Below, piece by piece: positions 1-10,739 of a stretch of 64,000 nt of DNA. Made by a program: the position numbers and the translations under genes. The DNA is from Tragulus kanchil (taxonomy: Eukaryota > Chordata > Mammalia > Artiodactyla > Tragulidae). Where the stretch lies: contig JAIOJX010000031.1 of assembly GCA_022376925.1 (NCBI GenBank), forward strand, positions 141,936,854 through 142,000,853. The letters are read 5' to 3'. Under the pieces are notes generated by a model. It did not search any database. It was given only the letters and a program-made list of their open reading frames with translations, and had not been told where the DNA came from. How positions within the stretch are numbered: position 1 is the stretch's first letter; every line of letters begins with the position of its first letter.

Positions 1-1186
1 TGCTTAGCACAGTGCTCTACAGAACTGGTCCACAGTTGATATTTGTTGAATAATTGGTCCCCTTTCAACTTCAGAATACTGTACCTTCAAAGATCAGTTT
101 GCAAAATGACTGTCCATTTCCTTGAATACTGAGGTTAGGTTAACTTTTCAGATATTGTAATGAACACAGTAATGTCTTTCACAAACATATCTTTGATTTC
201 TTAAAGTAGTAGTTTACTTCCTCAGATGCCTTTTATATGTCCTTCCCATTTAATTTTAAAAAATTGGCAAAGGACACTTTAATTTTCTGATAAACTATTT
301 TAAACCATGGTGAGATTCTTTTTACTAAGCTCAACATTGTTGGATCCCAAGATGGCATGATCCTCAAGTTGTGCTTACTCTTGCCCAAGGGATGTCAATG
401 AGCTGCAAAAGGGAGGAAGTCCTGCCAGGCACTTGATGAACCCAGCTTGTCTGGGAGAGGTCGACAGAGCATGTATGCATCTGCCTACTGCCAAGTACTC
501 TATGCCAGGCACTGTGCCAAGTGGTTTACAGTCATCTCTTGGTATTTGAGGGAGATTTGTTCTAGGATCCACTTCAGATATCAAAATTCATGGATGCTCA
601 AAGTGAAATGAAGTGAAAGTCTCTCAGTTGTGTCTGAATCTTTGCATTCCCATGAGTGAGCCATGGAATTCTCTAGGCAAAAATAGTAGAGTGGCTAGCC
701 GCTCCCTTCTCCAGGGGATCTTCCCCACCCAGGGATCAAACCCAGGTCTCCTGCATTGCAGATGGATTCTTTACCAGCTGAGCCATCAAGGATGCCTAAG
801 TCCCTTATACAAAATGGCGTAGTCATTCCATACAACCTATAGCACATCTTCATGGGTACATTGAAACATCTCTAGATGACTTAAAATATTTAATACAATG
901 CAATGACTATGTAAGTGATTAGCAAATACAGTATAAATGGTGTGTAAATCATTGCCACAAGAATGGTAAATTAAAGCATTGCTTGGGGAAATTTCTGGAA
1001 TTTTTTTTTGGATAGTTAGCATCCAAGACGGGTTGAATTTGTGGATGCAGAACCTGCAGACATGGAAGGCTCACTGTCTGTGCATGAGTGCTTAGCACAG
1101 TGCTCTACAGAACTGGTCCACAGTTGATATTTGTTGAATAATTGGTCCCCTTTCAACTTCAGAATACTGTACCTTCAAAGATCAGT
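1..1186. repeat. Direct duplication 1, cut by window edge
   Basis: Bases 1-98 recur at 1089-1186 and the match stops at the same base on the right side of both. In all the other duplications copy 1 and copy 2 share the same right end, so this is best read as the last 98 bp of a copy 1 that begins outside the window. Copy 2 would then run from 99 to 1186, a unit of 1088 bp. A minus-strand Bov-tA SINE lies inside copy 2. Confidence 0.8.
607..797 (-). mobile_element. Bov-tA SINE
   Basis: Read on the minus strand this is a tRNA-derived ruminant Bov-tA SINE. The tRNA-like head with its B-box region lies at the right end (around 720-797, with ATCAAACCCAGGTCTCC at about 736). The BovB-derived tail lies at the left (CTCTCAGTTGTGTCTGA at about 621). 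Several small indels mark it as an older copy. An open frame that runs through it on the plus strand is not a gene. Confidence 0.85.
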
Positions 1187-3371
1187 GTAGTGATTAGTCC
1201 CATTTTAAAGGTAAGAGTACCAGGGCTTCGAGCACCTGGGTACCTTACTAAAGTCACATGATTCATAAATGGTGATGCTAATTTGGATTCAGTTCTGTCC
1301 AACCCCTGAGTTTTTATTTTTCATTTTTTAATGTTTAGTTATTTGACTGCATGAAATCTTATCCACTGGACCACCAGGGAAGCCCAGCACATCTCAAACT
1401 TGAAACAACACATGCATCACCCAAGGATCTTCCTTAAATGCCAGTTCTGATTTCCACAGGTCTGAGGCAAGACCCAAGATTCTATGTTTCCAAGAAGTTC
1501 CCAGGTGATATCATGAACCACACATTGAGGACCGAGGGCTAAGAGCAGCAGATCTTAAGTCTTTCTGGATTATGGATTCATCCAAGAGTCTGGTAAGTTA
1601 TGGACCTCTGCCCAGAAAACTGCAATCATAATCCTAAAAGTCCAGGTTGAGATCTCTAGCTTGCTGTAGAAAACTACCTTAACCCTTTTCAGACAGATGA
1701 ATCTCACCCCGTTTCAGCAAATTTCTGATAAAGGAGAATTCCAGATGCCGTTTTGGCTATCTCTTTCCACCATCTCAAAACACTGGCAGTCTGAATATGC
1801 TTCTAATACCTGCATTGCATCTTTGCCCTCATAGCGCAAACTCCTTCACTCTTCATTCCTCTTTGTGATCTAGAGGGTAATAGTTTATCCTTCTCAAAGC
1901 ATTGGTCTCACATCTAACCTCTTCCTTTCTTATTTTGCCTTATCTTAGGAAACTCTTCAAGTCCTGCAGGACCCCTTTCTGTAATAATGCTTCTTTCTCA
2001 CCTGTTCCTGCTCCCTTCCATTAACAATGATCTACGTAACGCACATGCCATGTGATACAGTTATCAGAAAGTGATGTTACCTGAACATACACATACAAAA
2101 CAATGTGAGAAGATACTTTTCTAAAAGAGCAGATAACCTTAAACATTAATAAGTGGAAAATCTGTAAAATCAAAGCATTTTTTTCTTTTTTTATATAATA
2201 GCCTTTCATTCTTTTTATGATTTTGTCTTTGAAAGCTCTTTCTGCAGATGACAGATGATATTGTTCTTCCATCCTGCTTCAGACAGAATTAAAGGAAGAA
2301 GGGAGAAAAAACTATTGTAGAGCCTCTCTGCTCTGCAACACGATTTTTATAATTAATATATACAACTGAGCAGAGAAAGGTACGTTATAATGAAATGCAA
2401 TTAAGAGGTGTTTGTTCTTTTCCCACACATGATGACTATAATTTTCTTGGCTGTTTAGAAGTCAACCATTATCATTACATTTTGCACATATCTTTTCTAT
2501 TTTTTTGCTTCTGAATTTGTTTATTTTCAATAAAAAACAAACATGATTTTGGAGCATTTGATATTCAGATAACATCATCTTTTAATTATAGTACTTGATG
2601 ATCGTTAAATCTAACACCTTTTATGGTATTTCTTGCATTGGCATGGCTTTCAATTTTTAATTAATGGACCTTTAAAAATAGCTCCAAATAAAACTATAAT
2701 TTCAATTTGCCAAAAAAGCTTGGGTTGGATGACAACATTATGTTTTCCTTCCATGTGGAAAGGAACCAATCTGATTTTATAGTTATCTGTCATCTTGGAT
2801 TTTAATTATAAACTCTCCTGTGCAACCTGACATTTTGTCTTGTACGCTGGGCTGCCCTCTCTTCCTACTCCCCATTTTCTTACTCTTTTGTCACCATCCT
2901 CCCCAACTTGAACAGAAAAAGAAGGATTGGGTAGATCCAATAGCCAGTTGTTGGGGGAGTTGGTGTGTGATGGGGTGAAACGAGGCACCTACTTAGAGCT
3001 TGCTCCCGATTTTCCCTGGTTGTTTTTCCTCTCTAGATGTGTTCATCAGATATTCCTCCCTCTGCAAGGGACACCATTCACTTGGAATTGCTGAACTTGA
3101 GTGGGAGAAACTCAGCTTTGACAGCACAGACTCACCCTTGCAGGAGCCAAGAACTAGCATCTCACACAATAGATGCTTAATAAAAACGGGCGGCTTCAAG
3201 GAAGCCAGTAGCTTTAATGAGAAGAACAGGAATAAACACAATTACAGAGTAGAATAGGACCTCTGACATTGAATGTTAGGGCATACTTTTTACTCAACGT
3301 CTTTTAAATATCCCAGAACCTAAAATTAAAATGGTGGTGGTGTTGACTCTTATTTACTATATTTCCTTTTT
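1187..3371. other. Unique gene-free stretch
   Basis: Apart from the SINE remnant at 1352-1385 I recognise no repeat or exon here. Base composition shifts from mixed (1400-2000) to AT-rich (2080-2800). The short open frames at 2021-2272, 2806-2988 and 2993-3257 on either strand show no domain, signal peptide or credible start context and are treated as chance. Confidence 0.5.
1352..1385 (-). mobile_element. CHR-type SINE 5' remnant
   Basis: The motif CCACTGGACCACCAGGGAAG at about 1364 is the reverse complement of the start of a cetartiodactyl tRNA-Glu-derived (CHR-type) SINE. Only about 35 bp of head is recognisable. The AT-rich sequence to its left may be a decayed remainder. Confidence 0.5.
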
Positions 3372-5565
3372 GAGGATTATTTAAGCACAAATAACAAAGA
3401 ATGGCTGTTGACTCTCAAGAACCATGCTTAATATTTCAGAAGATGCTTTCAGGGAAATGGGATTGCTGCTTAGTTCACAAATTTGTTTTGTTCTGTTTTG
3501 TTTTTTATCTTCAGGTTTAGACAATTGGGAGATGTAAGAAGAACATACAGGGCAACAAACGCTTCTTTCTTTTAATGAAGCATTTAGAGACAGAGAATGC
3601 TTCGTTAAAATGACAGTAACAGTCACTAAAAATCCCAGACAGCTCTTGTAGCCTAGGAGAAGAAGTGAAATATAGAGACAGCAAGATTTAAAGAAACAGA
3701 GATGGCTACTTGGATCCAAAGTAAGCACGTTCTTCCACTAACCCAGCTGAGGCCAGATCAACTTATAGAGCCTTCTGTGTGTCAGGAAAAGTACCAAAAG
3801 ACACAAAGATGAATAAAGAAATGTTTTCTGCTTTTGAGAAGCTCTTCAACAGAAATACACAAAGCAGATGTCGTTCCAGCCAAACAGTGGGACAGGCATC
3901 CCACACTTGGTAGATGCCAAGGTCGTGGGCTCAGAGGTCCATCTGATCCTTTTTCAGATTTGCTTCTGCAAGGCTCCTTCCAGCTCCTATGCTGAGGTGG
4001 CTTCTGTTGGGTTCTTAATGATTATTGATAAAATGATTCCTTTCAAATTAAAAAAAAGTCAAACTCATAGAAACAGAGGGTGAAAAAAGGGATGACCAAC
4101 GTTGGTAAAGGGTAATAAAATTTCAGTTAGAAGCTGAATAAAGTCTCAGGAGCTCATGTATAACCTGATGAGTAGAGTTGAGAACACCATATTGTGTTAT
4201 TAAAATTTGCTTAGAGAGTAGAACTTCAATGTTGTCACCGAAAAAGGTAAACACGTGAGGTGCTCAATGTGTTCACAACTCAATGAGACCCATTTCTATA
4301 GGTATAGCTATATCAGGTCATCATGTTGACACTTAACTATCTGACCATTTTGACAATAAATTTTACCATCAGGCGGGCTTCCCTTGTAGCTCAACTGATA
4401 AAGAATTTGCCTGGAATACCGGAGATTACAGTCTAATTCCTGGGTCAGGAAGATCCTCTGGAGAAGGGAATGAGGATTTTAAGAAAATCAAGAATGGCTG
4501 TTGACTCTCAAGAACCATGCTTAATATTTCAGAAGATGCTTTCAGGGAAATGGGATTGCTGCTTAGTTCACAAATTTGTTTTGTTCTGTTTTGTTTTTTA
4601 TCTTCAGGTTTAGACAATTGGGAGATGTAAGAAGAACATACAGGGCAACAAACGCTTCTTTCTTTTAATGAAGCATTTAGAGACAGAGAATGCTTCGTTA
4701 AAATGACAGTAACAGTCACTAAAAATCCCAGACAGCTCTTGTAGCCTAGGAGAAGAAGTGAAATATAGAGACAGCAAGATTTAAAGAAACAGAGATGGCT
4801 ACTTGGATCCAAAGTAAGCACGTTCTTCCACTAACCCAGCTGAGGCCAGATCAACTTATAGAGCCTTCTGTGTGTCAGGAAAAGTACCAAAAGACACAAA
4901 GATGAATAAAGAAATGTTTTCTGCTTTTGAGAAGCTCTTCAACAGAAATACACAAAGCAGATGTCGTTCCAGCCAAACAGTGGGACAGGCATCCCACACT
5001 TGGTAGATGCCAAGGTCGTGGGCTCAGAGGTCCATCTGATCCTTTTTCAGATTTGCTTCTGCAAGGCTCCTTCCAGCTCCTATGCTGAGGTGGCTTCTGT
5101 TGGGTTCTTAATGATTATTGATAAAATGATTCCTTTCAAATTAAAAAAAAGTCAAACTCATAGAAACAGAGGGTGAAAAAAGGGATGACCAACGTTGGTA
5201 AAGGGTAATAAAATTTCAGTTAGAAGCTGAATAAAGTCTCAGGAGCTCATGTATAACCTGATGAGTAGAGTTGAGAACACCATATTGTGTTATTAAAATT
5301 TGCTTAGAGAGTAGAACTTCAATGTTGTCACCGAAAAAGGTAAACACGTGAGGTGCTCAATGTGTTCACAACTCAATGAGACCCATTTCTATAGGTATAG
5401 CTATATCAGGTCATCATGTTGACACTTAACTATCTGACCATTTTGACAATAAATTTTACCATCAGGCGGGCTTCCCTTGTAGCTCAACTGATAAAGAATT
5501 TGCCTGGAATACCGGAGATTACAGTCTAATTCCTGGGTCAGGAAGATCCTCTGGAGAAGGGAATG
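3372..5565. repeat. Direct duplication 2 (offset 1093)
   Basis: 3398-4472 recurs almost exactly at 4491-5565. The 18 bp between the copies (4473-4490) together with the preceding bases resembles a damaged version of the sequence just upstream of copy 1 (about 3372-3397): both start TGAGGATT and both end just before AGAATGGCTG. The unit splits a Bov-tA SINE, whose truncated copy ends at 4472. The duplicated open frames on both strands at 3381-4083 and 4426-5176 are non-genic. Confidence 0.95.
4375..4472 (+). mobile_element. Bov-tA SINE head, truncated by junction
   Basis: This is the tRNA-like head of a Bov-tA SINE, starting GGGCTTCCCTTGTAGCTCAA. It stops in the middle of the element at the duplication junction. 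The complete version is at 5468-5628. Confidence 0.85.
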
Positions 5566-5628
5566 GAAAGTCTACCCATTCCAGTAGTCTTGTCTGGAGA
5601 GTTTCATGGCCCATCCATGGGCCACAAA
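5468..5628 (+). mobile_element. Bov-tA SINE
   Basis: The tRNA-Glu-like head runs from GGGCTTCCCTTGTAGCTCAA to about 5545. The junction region GGAAGATCCTCTGGAGAAGG follows, then a BovB-like tail ending GGGCCACAAAAATC. It is a diverged copy: the tail reads CTTGTCTGGAGAGTTTCATG where younger copies have CTTGCCTGGAGAATCCCATG. Because of overlapping duplications the same insertion also appears at 4375-4472 and 6585-6746. Confidence 0.85.
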
Positions 5629-6270
5629 AATCAATTTTCCATGGGTCATCACTGAGCAATTTTCACATACATATTACCATAAAGCTGAAAAAATTAACAC
5701 AGTTCATTTCATGAAAGAGAGCTGCTTGTGAATCCTGGGAGTGGAGAGAACTCAGACTCTTTCCTCCTTACACCCTTTATTTCTCGACCTTTCCAACCAA
5801 CTTACAAAAAAGAAAAGATGCACAAATGAGCTGGACTAGTTCCCCTACTCTGTACAACCTTTGCTTCCCACCCAGAGTAATTTCCTCCCAACAAGAAGCA
5901 AAGCTTTCCCCAGAAGCTAAGTTAGGCCTTAATTAGCCTTCTCTCCCTGCTTTTATGCTTTTTTATGAAAAGTTAGCATGAAATGACTTCTTTGCTCAGC
6001 TCTGAACTTTTACAATCTGTCAGGCCAGGGTATTTTTGGTTTGTTTTTTAAAATTCTGGCTGTTGCAAAATTGAGTTTGAACCCAGCAAGATTTTACAGG
6101 TGTTAGTGTGGTAGGTTTCTCCCTTAGGCTCCACAATTTGTTTCTCTTGGTCTGTTTGCCTGGCTCTGTTCCTATCCTGCCGAGGTCCCTGCCAGCTCTG
6201 GGTCCTCAGACAGTGTAGCTGTGTGAATACTCAAGTGTTTGTTGTCAAAGTTTTGTAATATATACGTGTG

Positions 6271-6533
6271 TGAAATCATCATGTTGTACACCTTAAACTT
6301 ATATATATTTTTTGGCCACTTCTATTGATCTTTCATTTATTTATCTTTGTTCTTTGGCCCATGTGGGCCTCCCATCACAGTGGCCTCTGTTGTCACAGAG
6401 CACCAGTTCTGGGTGCATGCGCTCCAGAGCTCCGACTTGGTAGTTCGACACATTGGTCCATCTACTCCGTGGCACGTGGGATCTTCCCAGGCCAGGATCA
6501 AACCGGCGCCTCTTGCACTGCGAGGCGGTGTCC
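6271..6533 (-). mobile_element. CHR-type SINE in L1 3' end, truncated copy
   Basis: This is the first copy of the L1 and SINE composite described at 7389-7730. The L1 part (TCATGTTGTACACCTTAAAC near 6281) is followed from about 6306 by the minus-strand SINE, which breaks off at the duplication junction 6533. An apparent 168-residue open frame at 6325-6831 runs from this SINE across the junction into the Bov-tA SINE and is an artefact of the join. Confidence 0.75.
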
Positions 6534-6584
6534 ATCAAGACATTTGCCTTTTGACCATTTTGACAAAAAATTTTACCATCAGGC

Positions 6585-6746
6585 GGGCTTCCCTTGTAGC
6601 TCAACTGATAAAGAATTTGCCTGGAATACCGGAGATTACAGTCTAATTCCTGGGTCAGGAAGATCCTCTGGAGAAGGGAATGGAAAGTCTACCCATTCCA
6701 GTAGTCTTGTCTGGAGAGTTTCATGGCCCATCCATGGGCCACAAAA
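6585..6746 (+). mobile_element. Bov-tA SINE, third copy of the same insertion
   Basis: Identical in layout to 5468-5628. It arises because the duplications with junctions near 4473 and 6534 overlap, and should be counted as one insertion. Confidence 0.85.
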
Positions 6747-7388
6747 ATCAATTTTCCATGGGTCATCACTGAGCAATTTTCACATACATATTACCATAAA
6801 GCTGAAAAAATTAACACAGTTCATTTCATGAAAGAGAGCTGCTTGTGAATCCTGGGAGTGGAGAGAACTCAGACTCTTTCCTCCTTACACCCTTTATTTC
6901 TCGACCTTTCCAACCAACTTACAAAAAAGAAAAGATGCACAAATGAGCTGGACTAGTTCCCCTACTCTGTACAACCTTTGCTTCCCACCCAGAGTAATTT
7001 CCTCCCAACAAGAAGCAAAGCTTTCCCCAGAAGCTAAGTTAGGCCTTAATTAGCCTTCTCTCCCTGCTTTTATGCTTTTTTATGAAAAGTTAGCATGAAA
7101 TGACTTCTTTGCTCAGCTCTGAACTTTTACAATCTGTCAGGCCAGGGTATTTTTGGTTTGTTTTTTAAAATTCTGGCTGTTGCAAAATTGAGTTTGAACC
7201 CAGCAAGATTTTACAGGTGTTAGTGTGGTAGGTTTCTCCCTTAGGCTCCACAATTTGTTTCTCTTGGTCTGTTTGCCTGGCTCTGTTCCTATCCTGCCGA
7301 GGTCCCTGCCAGCTCTGGGTCCTCAGACAGTGTAGCTGTGTGAATACTCAAGTGTTTGTTGTCAAAGTTTTGTAATATATACGTGTGT

Positions 7389-7730
7389 GAAATCATCATG
7401 TTGTACACCTTAAACTTATATATATTTTTTGGCCACTTCTATTGATCTTTCATTTATTTATCTTTGTTCTTTGGCCCATGTGGGCCTCCCATCACAGTGG
7501 CCTCTGTTGTCACAGAGCACCAGTTCTGGGTGCATGCGCTCCAGAGCTCCGACTTGGTAGTTCGACACATTGGTCCATCTACTCCGTGGCACGTGGGATC
7601 TTCCCAGGCCAGGGATCAAACCGGCGCCTCTTGCACTGCGAGGCGGTGTCCTTACCCACTGGACCACCATGGAAGCCCAAACTTACATATTTTCAGATCA
7701 ATAATATATCAATAAAGCTGTTTTTTAAAT
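7389..7730 (+). mobile_element. L1 3' end split by a CHR-type SINE
   Basis: Bases 7389-7420 (TCATGTTGTACACCTTAAAC) and 7679-7730 (ATATCAATAAAGCTG) read as the two parts of a plus-strand old L1 3' end. Between them, 7424-7677 is a minus-strand CHR-type tRNA-Glu SINE. Its right end reads TTACCCACTGGACCACCATG and it contains GTGGCACGTGGGATCTTCC. The flanks AAACTTATATAT and AAACTTACATAT look like a target-site duplication with one mismatch, which supports true retroposition. Confidence 0.7.
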
Positions 7731-7930
7731 ATATATATATATTTAAATATTATATATATTTAAAAACAGGTTTGTGGTTGCATTGGGATGGGGTAGTAGA
7801 AGTAAGAGGTGAGAGAAAAGCACAGAAAGAAATTGGGAGAGTCTTGGATATGTTCACCGTCTTGATAGTGGCAGTGGTTTCCAGGATGTGTATGTGTGTC
7901 AAAATTGATCAAATTCCTTGAGATATTTGA
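7725..7930 (+). mobile_element. AT repeat and probable L1 3' region
   Basis: 7728-7765 is an AT-rich simple repeat of TATATATA blocks. 7766-7930 resembles an L1 3' UTR in plus orientation: GGGATGGGG, a GATAGTGGCAGTGGTTTCC segment and TCAAAATTGATCAAATTCC. The assignment rests on remembered consensus similarity only. Confidence 0.45.
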
Positions 7931-7975
7931 CATACATATAGTCTATTCTAAGCTAATTATTAATATTTGCTGTTG

Positions 7976-8175
7976 TTGTTTAGTCACTAAGTCATGTTCA
8001 ACTCTTTTCATTCCCATGGAATGTAGACTGCCAAGCTCTTCTGTCCATGGGATTCCCCAGGCAAGAATACTCAAGTGGGTTGCTAGTTCCTTTTTCAGGG
8101 GCTCTTCTCCACTCAAGAATCCAGATCCTGTCTCCTGGTTGGCAGAAAGGTTTTTTGCCACTGAGCTACCTGGGA
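7976..8175 (-). mobile_element. Bov-tA SINE
   Basis: A minus-strand Bov-tA. The BovB-like tail is at the left (TTTAGTCACTAAGTCATG) and the tRNA-like head is at the right, ending CACTGAGCTACCTGGGA. It is an older, diverged copy. The open frames across it on both strands (7896-8253) are typical spurious SINE frames. Confidence 0.85.
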
Positions 8176-8228
8176 TTATGCTATTATAAAATTGGGGGGG
8201 GGAGTGGTGGGTTGTTTCCAGTTATTAG

Positions 8229-8330
8229 TTTTCTAAAAAATATATCTTATTGAAGTACAGCTGATTTTCAATGTTGTGTTACTTTCTGCTCACAATGATA
8301 TAGTTATACGTATGTATACATTCTTTTTTT
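8229..8330 (-). mobile_element. L1 3' UTR fragment
   Basis: TTATTGAAGTACAGCTGATT followed by TTCAATGTTGTGTTACTTTC and ATGATATAGTTATACGTATG is the antisense of a mammalian L1 3' UTR close to its poly(A) end. The second copy is at 9381-9482. Confidence 0.7.
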
Positions 8331-8559
8331 TTTTAAAGAGTGTTTGAGGGCCATGCTCTTTTACCTTTCCTTTTAGTAAGTCAGTACTCAGTTTGGGTTC
8401 TAACTTGCCCACCAATTTTCCCAGTGATTTTCAGAGGACTCTCTCTCCTTGATGATCAAGAGGAACAAAGGACTTGAGACAACCAGCATAAAGAGAAAGT
8501 GAGATAGTATTTCTCTATCAAGGGAGTATTGCCTGGGTTAAGAATCCAGGTGCGAACTC

Positions 8560-8760
8560 CAAATTTGGGCTCTGCTCACTCAGCAGAGCCACATCTCTAA
8601 CCCCACAAAGCATCAGTGCCCTCATCTTTAAAACAGGGATAAGACGGCTCCTCCCTTCTTTATAGAGTTGTTATAAAGATCAAATAAAAGCTTTTACTAG
8701 CAAACCTATGAAATAGTTACTTACTAGGTTAGTAAATGTTGGTGAGTATTAGGTTTGTAC
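8560..8760 (+). mobile_element. MIR-like SINE remnant
   Basis: The order CCCTCATCTTTAAAACAGGG, AGAGTTGTTATAAAGATCAA and a following TTAGTAAATGTTGGTGAGTA matches the MIR core and 3' part (tail of the type 'atctgtaaaatggg ... gttgtgaggatt ... agtaaatgttggt'). It is an old element shared by mammals. Copy 2 lies near 9712-9912. Confidence 0.65.
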
Positions 8761-8890
8761 TGTGTGTGCATTTGTGTGTAAATGGGTGTCTGTGTGTATA
8801 CCTATTTGTGTGGACCTGTTGTGTGTATATATGTATATGTGTGCACGTGTATATGTATGTGCCTATGTGTATATGTATATGTGTGTGTAA
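8755..8890. repeat. GT/TATG microsatellite tract
   Basis: An imperfect (GT)n and (TATG)n tract. The second copy at about 9910-10042 differs by an inserted A and a shifted T, so the two copies are not base-identical. Confidence 0.85.
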
Positions 8891-9127
8891 CATGAAACTT
8901 GACTAAGAGCAAGTGGTTTTTCCATTAAGTGTCCTATGTTAAATATTGAGCCTCAGAAGGCAACATAAAATTTTAGAAGCATCATCACTGGACTTATCAG
9001 CCCCAAATCCGCAACCCCTTCTCTCAACAGATTTTTTTTTTTCTCTTCTTGATCAGCATATTAGTATTTAAAAGTCAATTCTGACTTTTCTTTACCAATT
9101 ATCACAGGGAACATATCAAGAATCTTC

Positions 9128-9327
9128 TTGTTTAGTCACTAAGTCATGTTCAACTCTTTTCATTCCCATGGAATGTAGACTGCCAAGCTCTTCTGTCCAT
9201 GGGATTCCCCAGGCAAGAATACTCAAGTGGGTTGCTAGTTCCTTTTTCAGGGGCTCTTCTCCACTCAAGAATCCAGATCCTGTCTCCTGGTTGGCAGAAA
9301 GGTTTTTTGCCACTGAGCTACCTGGGA
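9128..9327 (-). mobile_element. Bov-tA SINE, second copy
   Basis: This is the duplicate of 7976-8175, starting exactly at the junction. It is not an independent insertion. Confidence 0.85.
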
Positions 9328-10536
9328 TTATGCTATTATAAAATTGGGGGGGGGAGTGGTGGGTTGTTTCCAGTTATTAGTTTTCTAAAAAATATATCTT
9401 ATTGAAGTACAGCTGATTTTCAATGTTGTGTTACTTTCTGCTCACAATGATATAGTTATACGTATGTATACATTCTTTTTTTTTTTAAAGAGTGTTTGAG
9501 GGCCATGCTCTTTTACCTTTCCTTTTAGTAAGTCAGTACTCAGTTTGGGTTCTAACTTGCCCACCAATTTTCCCAGTGATTTTCAGAGGACTCTCTCTCC
9601 TTGATGATCAAGAGGAACAAAGGACTTGAGACAACCAGCATAAAGAGAAAGTGAGATAGTATTTCTCTATCAAGGGAGTATTGCCTGGGTTAAGAATCCA
9701 GGTGCGAACTCCAAATTTGGGCTCTGCTCACTCAGCAGAGCCACATCTCTAACCCCACAAAGCATCAGTGCCCTCATCTTTAAAACAGGGATAAGACGGC
9801 TCCTCCCTTCTTTATAGAGTTGTTATAAAGATCAAATAAAAGCTTTTACTAGCAAACCTATGAAATAGTTACTTACTAGGTTAGTAAATGTTGGTGAGTA
9901 TTAGGTTTGTACTGTGTGTGCATTTGTGTGTAAATGGGTGTCTGTGTGTATACCTATTTGTGTGGACCTGTATGTGTGTATATATGTATATGTGTGCACG
10001 TGTATATGTATGTGCCTATGTGTATATGTATATGTGTGTGTAACATGAAACTTGACTAAGAGCAAGTGGTTTTTCCATTAAGTGTCCTATGTTAAATATT
10101 GAGCCTCAGAAGGCAACATAAAATTTTAGAAGCATCATCACTGGACTTATCAGCCCCAAATCCGCAACCCCTTCTCTCAACAGATTTTTTTTTTTCTCTT
10201 CTTGATCAGCATATTAGTATTTAAAAGTCAATTCTGACTTTTCTTTACCAATTATCACAGGGAACATATCAAGAATCTTCTTGTGGTTTGAAGTAGGCCC
10301 CCATCTCCTGATACTCCTGATCTCAGTGACCAAAACATAGAGACTTGCTCTCTAATCAGGACAGACAGCCTGTATATTTGAACAGGCCCCATCCCTGGAA
10401 GGGCCTTGCATTTGGTTGCCCTACTCTCACATTCTTGAAATTTCTAGTCATATTTGAGTGGGTTGAGGGAGTCTGACATTTTTCATTGTATACTGAGCTT
10501 TGCAAATTCCATAGTCTGGTCTCTGCATGTGTGTGT

Positions 10537-10739
10537 GCTAAGTTGTGGCCAACTCTTTGCAGTCCCATGGACTGTAGCCTGCCAAGTTCCTCTGTCCACA
10601 GGATTCCCTGAGCAAGAACAGGAGTGGATTGACATGCCCTCCTCCAGAGGGTCTTCCCAACCCAGGGACTGAACCCACATCTCTTATGTTGCCCGCATTG
10701 GCAGGTGGGTTCTTCACCACTAGTGCTAACTGAGAAGCC
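10537..10739 (-). mobile_element. Bov-tA SINE
   Basis: A minus-strand Bov-tA with the tail at the left (CTAAGTTGTGGCCAACTC) and the head at the right (CAACCCAGGGACTGAACCC, then GGTTCTTCACCACTAGTGC). The duplicate lies at 11618-11820. The downstream stretch 10740-11200 has no repeat or exon that I recognise. Confidence 0.85.

Larger units (their letters stand above)
5435..7651. repeat. Direct duplication 3 (offset 1117)
   Basis: 5435-6533 recurs at 6552-7651. The 18 bp spacer at 6534-6551 is a loose match to the sequence upstream of copy 1. Copy 1 ends inside a CHR-type SINE, which is intact only in copy 2. One indel distinguishes the copies near the right end (CAGGATC against CAGGGATC). Within the unit, the stretch of about 5640-6240 holds no repeat or gene I can identify. 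Confidence 0.95.
7976..10284. repeat. Direct duplication 4 (offset 1152)
   Basis: 7976-9130 recurs at 9128-10284 with a three-base overlap (TTG) and no spacer. The copies differ by two bases in the GT-rich tract (CTGTTGTGTG against CTGTATGTGTG). The unit contains a Bov-tA SINE, an L1 3' scrap, a MIR-like segment and a GT/TATG microsatellite. Confidence 0.95.

Noticed and set aside
3381..4821. Repeated minus-strand open frames of 115 and 131 residues (3381-3728 and 4426-4821)
   Set aside because: They are the same sequence duplicated, with different ends because the second runs across the junction into a Bov-tA SINE. No domain, no codon-level signal visible and no splice context.
6325..7921. 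Open frames of 168 and 159 residues sharing the same start
   Set aside because: Both lie antisense to a CHR-type SINE. The first runs through the duplication junction and the second into an L1 remnant. A shared N-terminus from a SINE is not evidence for a gene.
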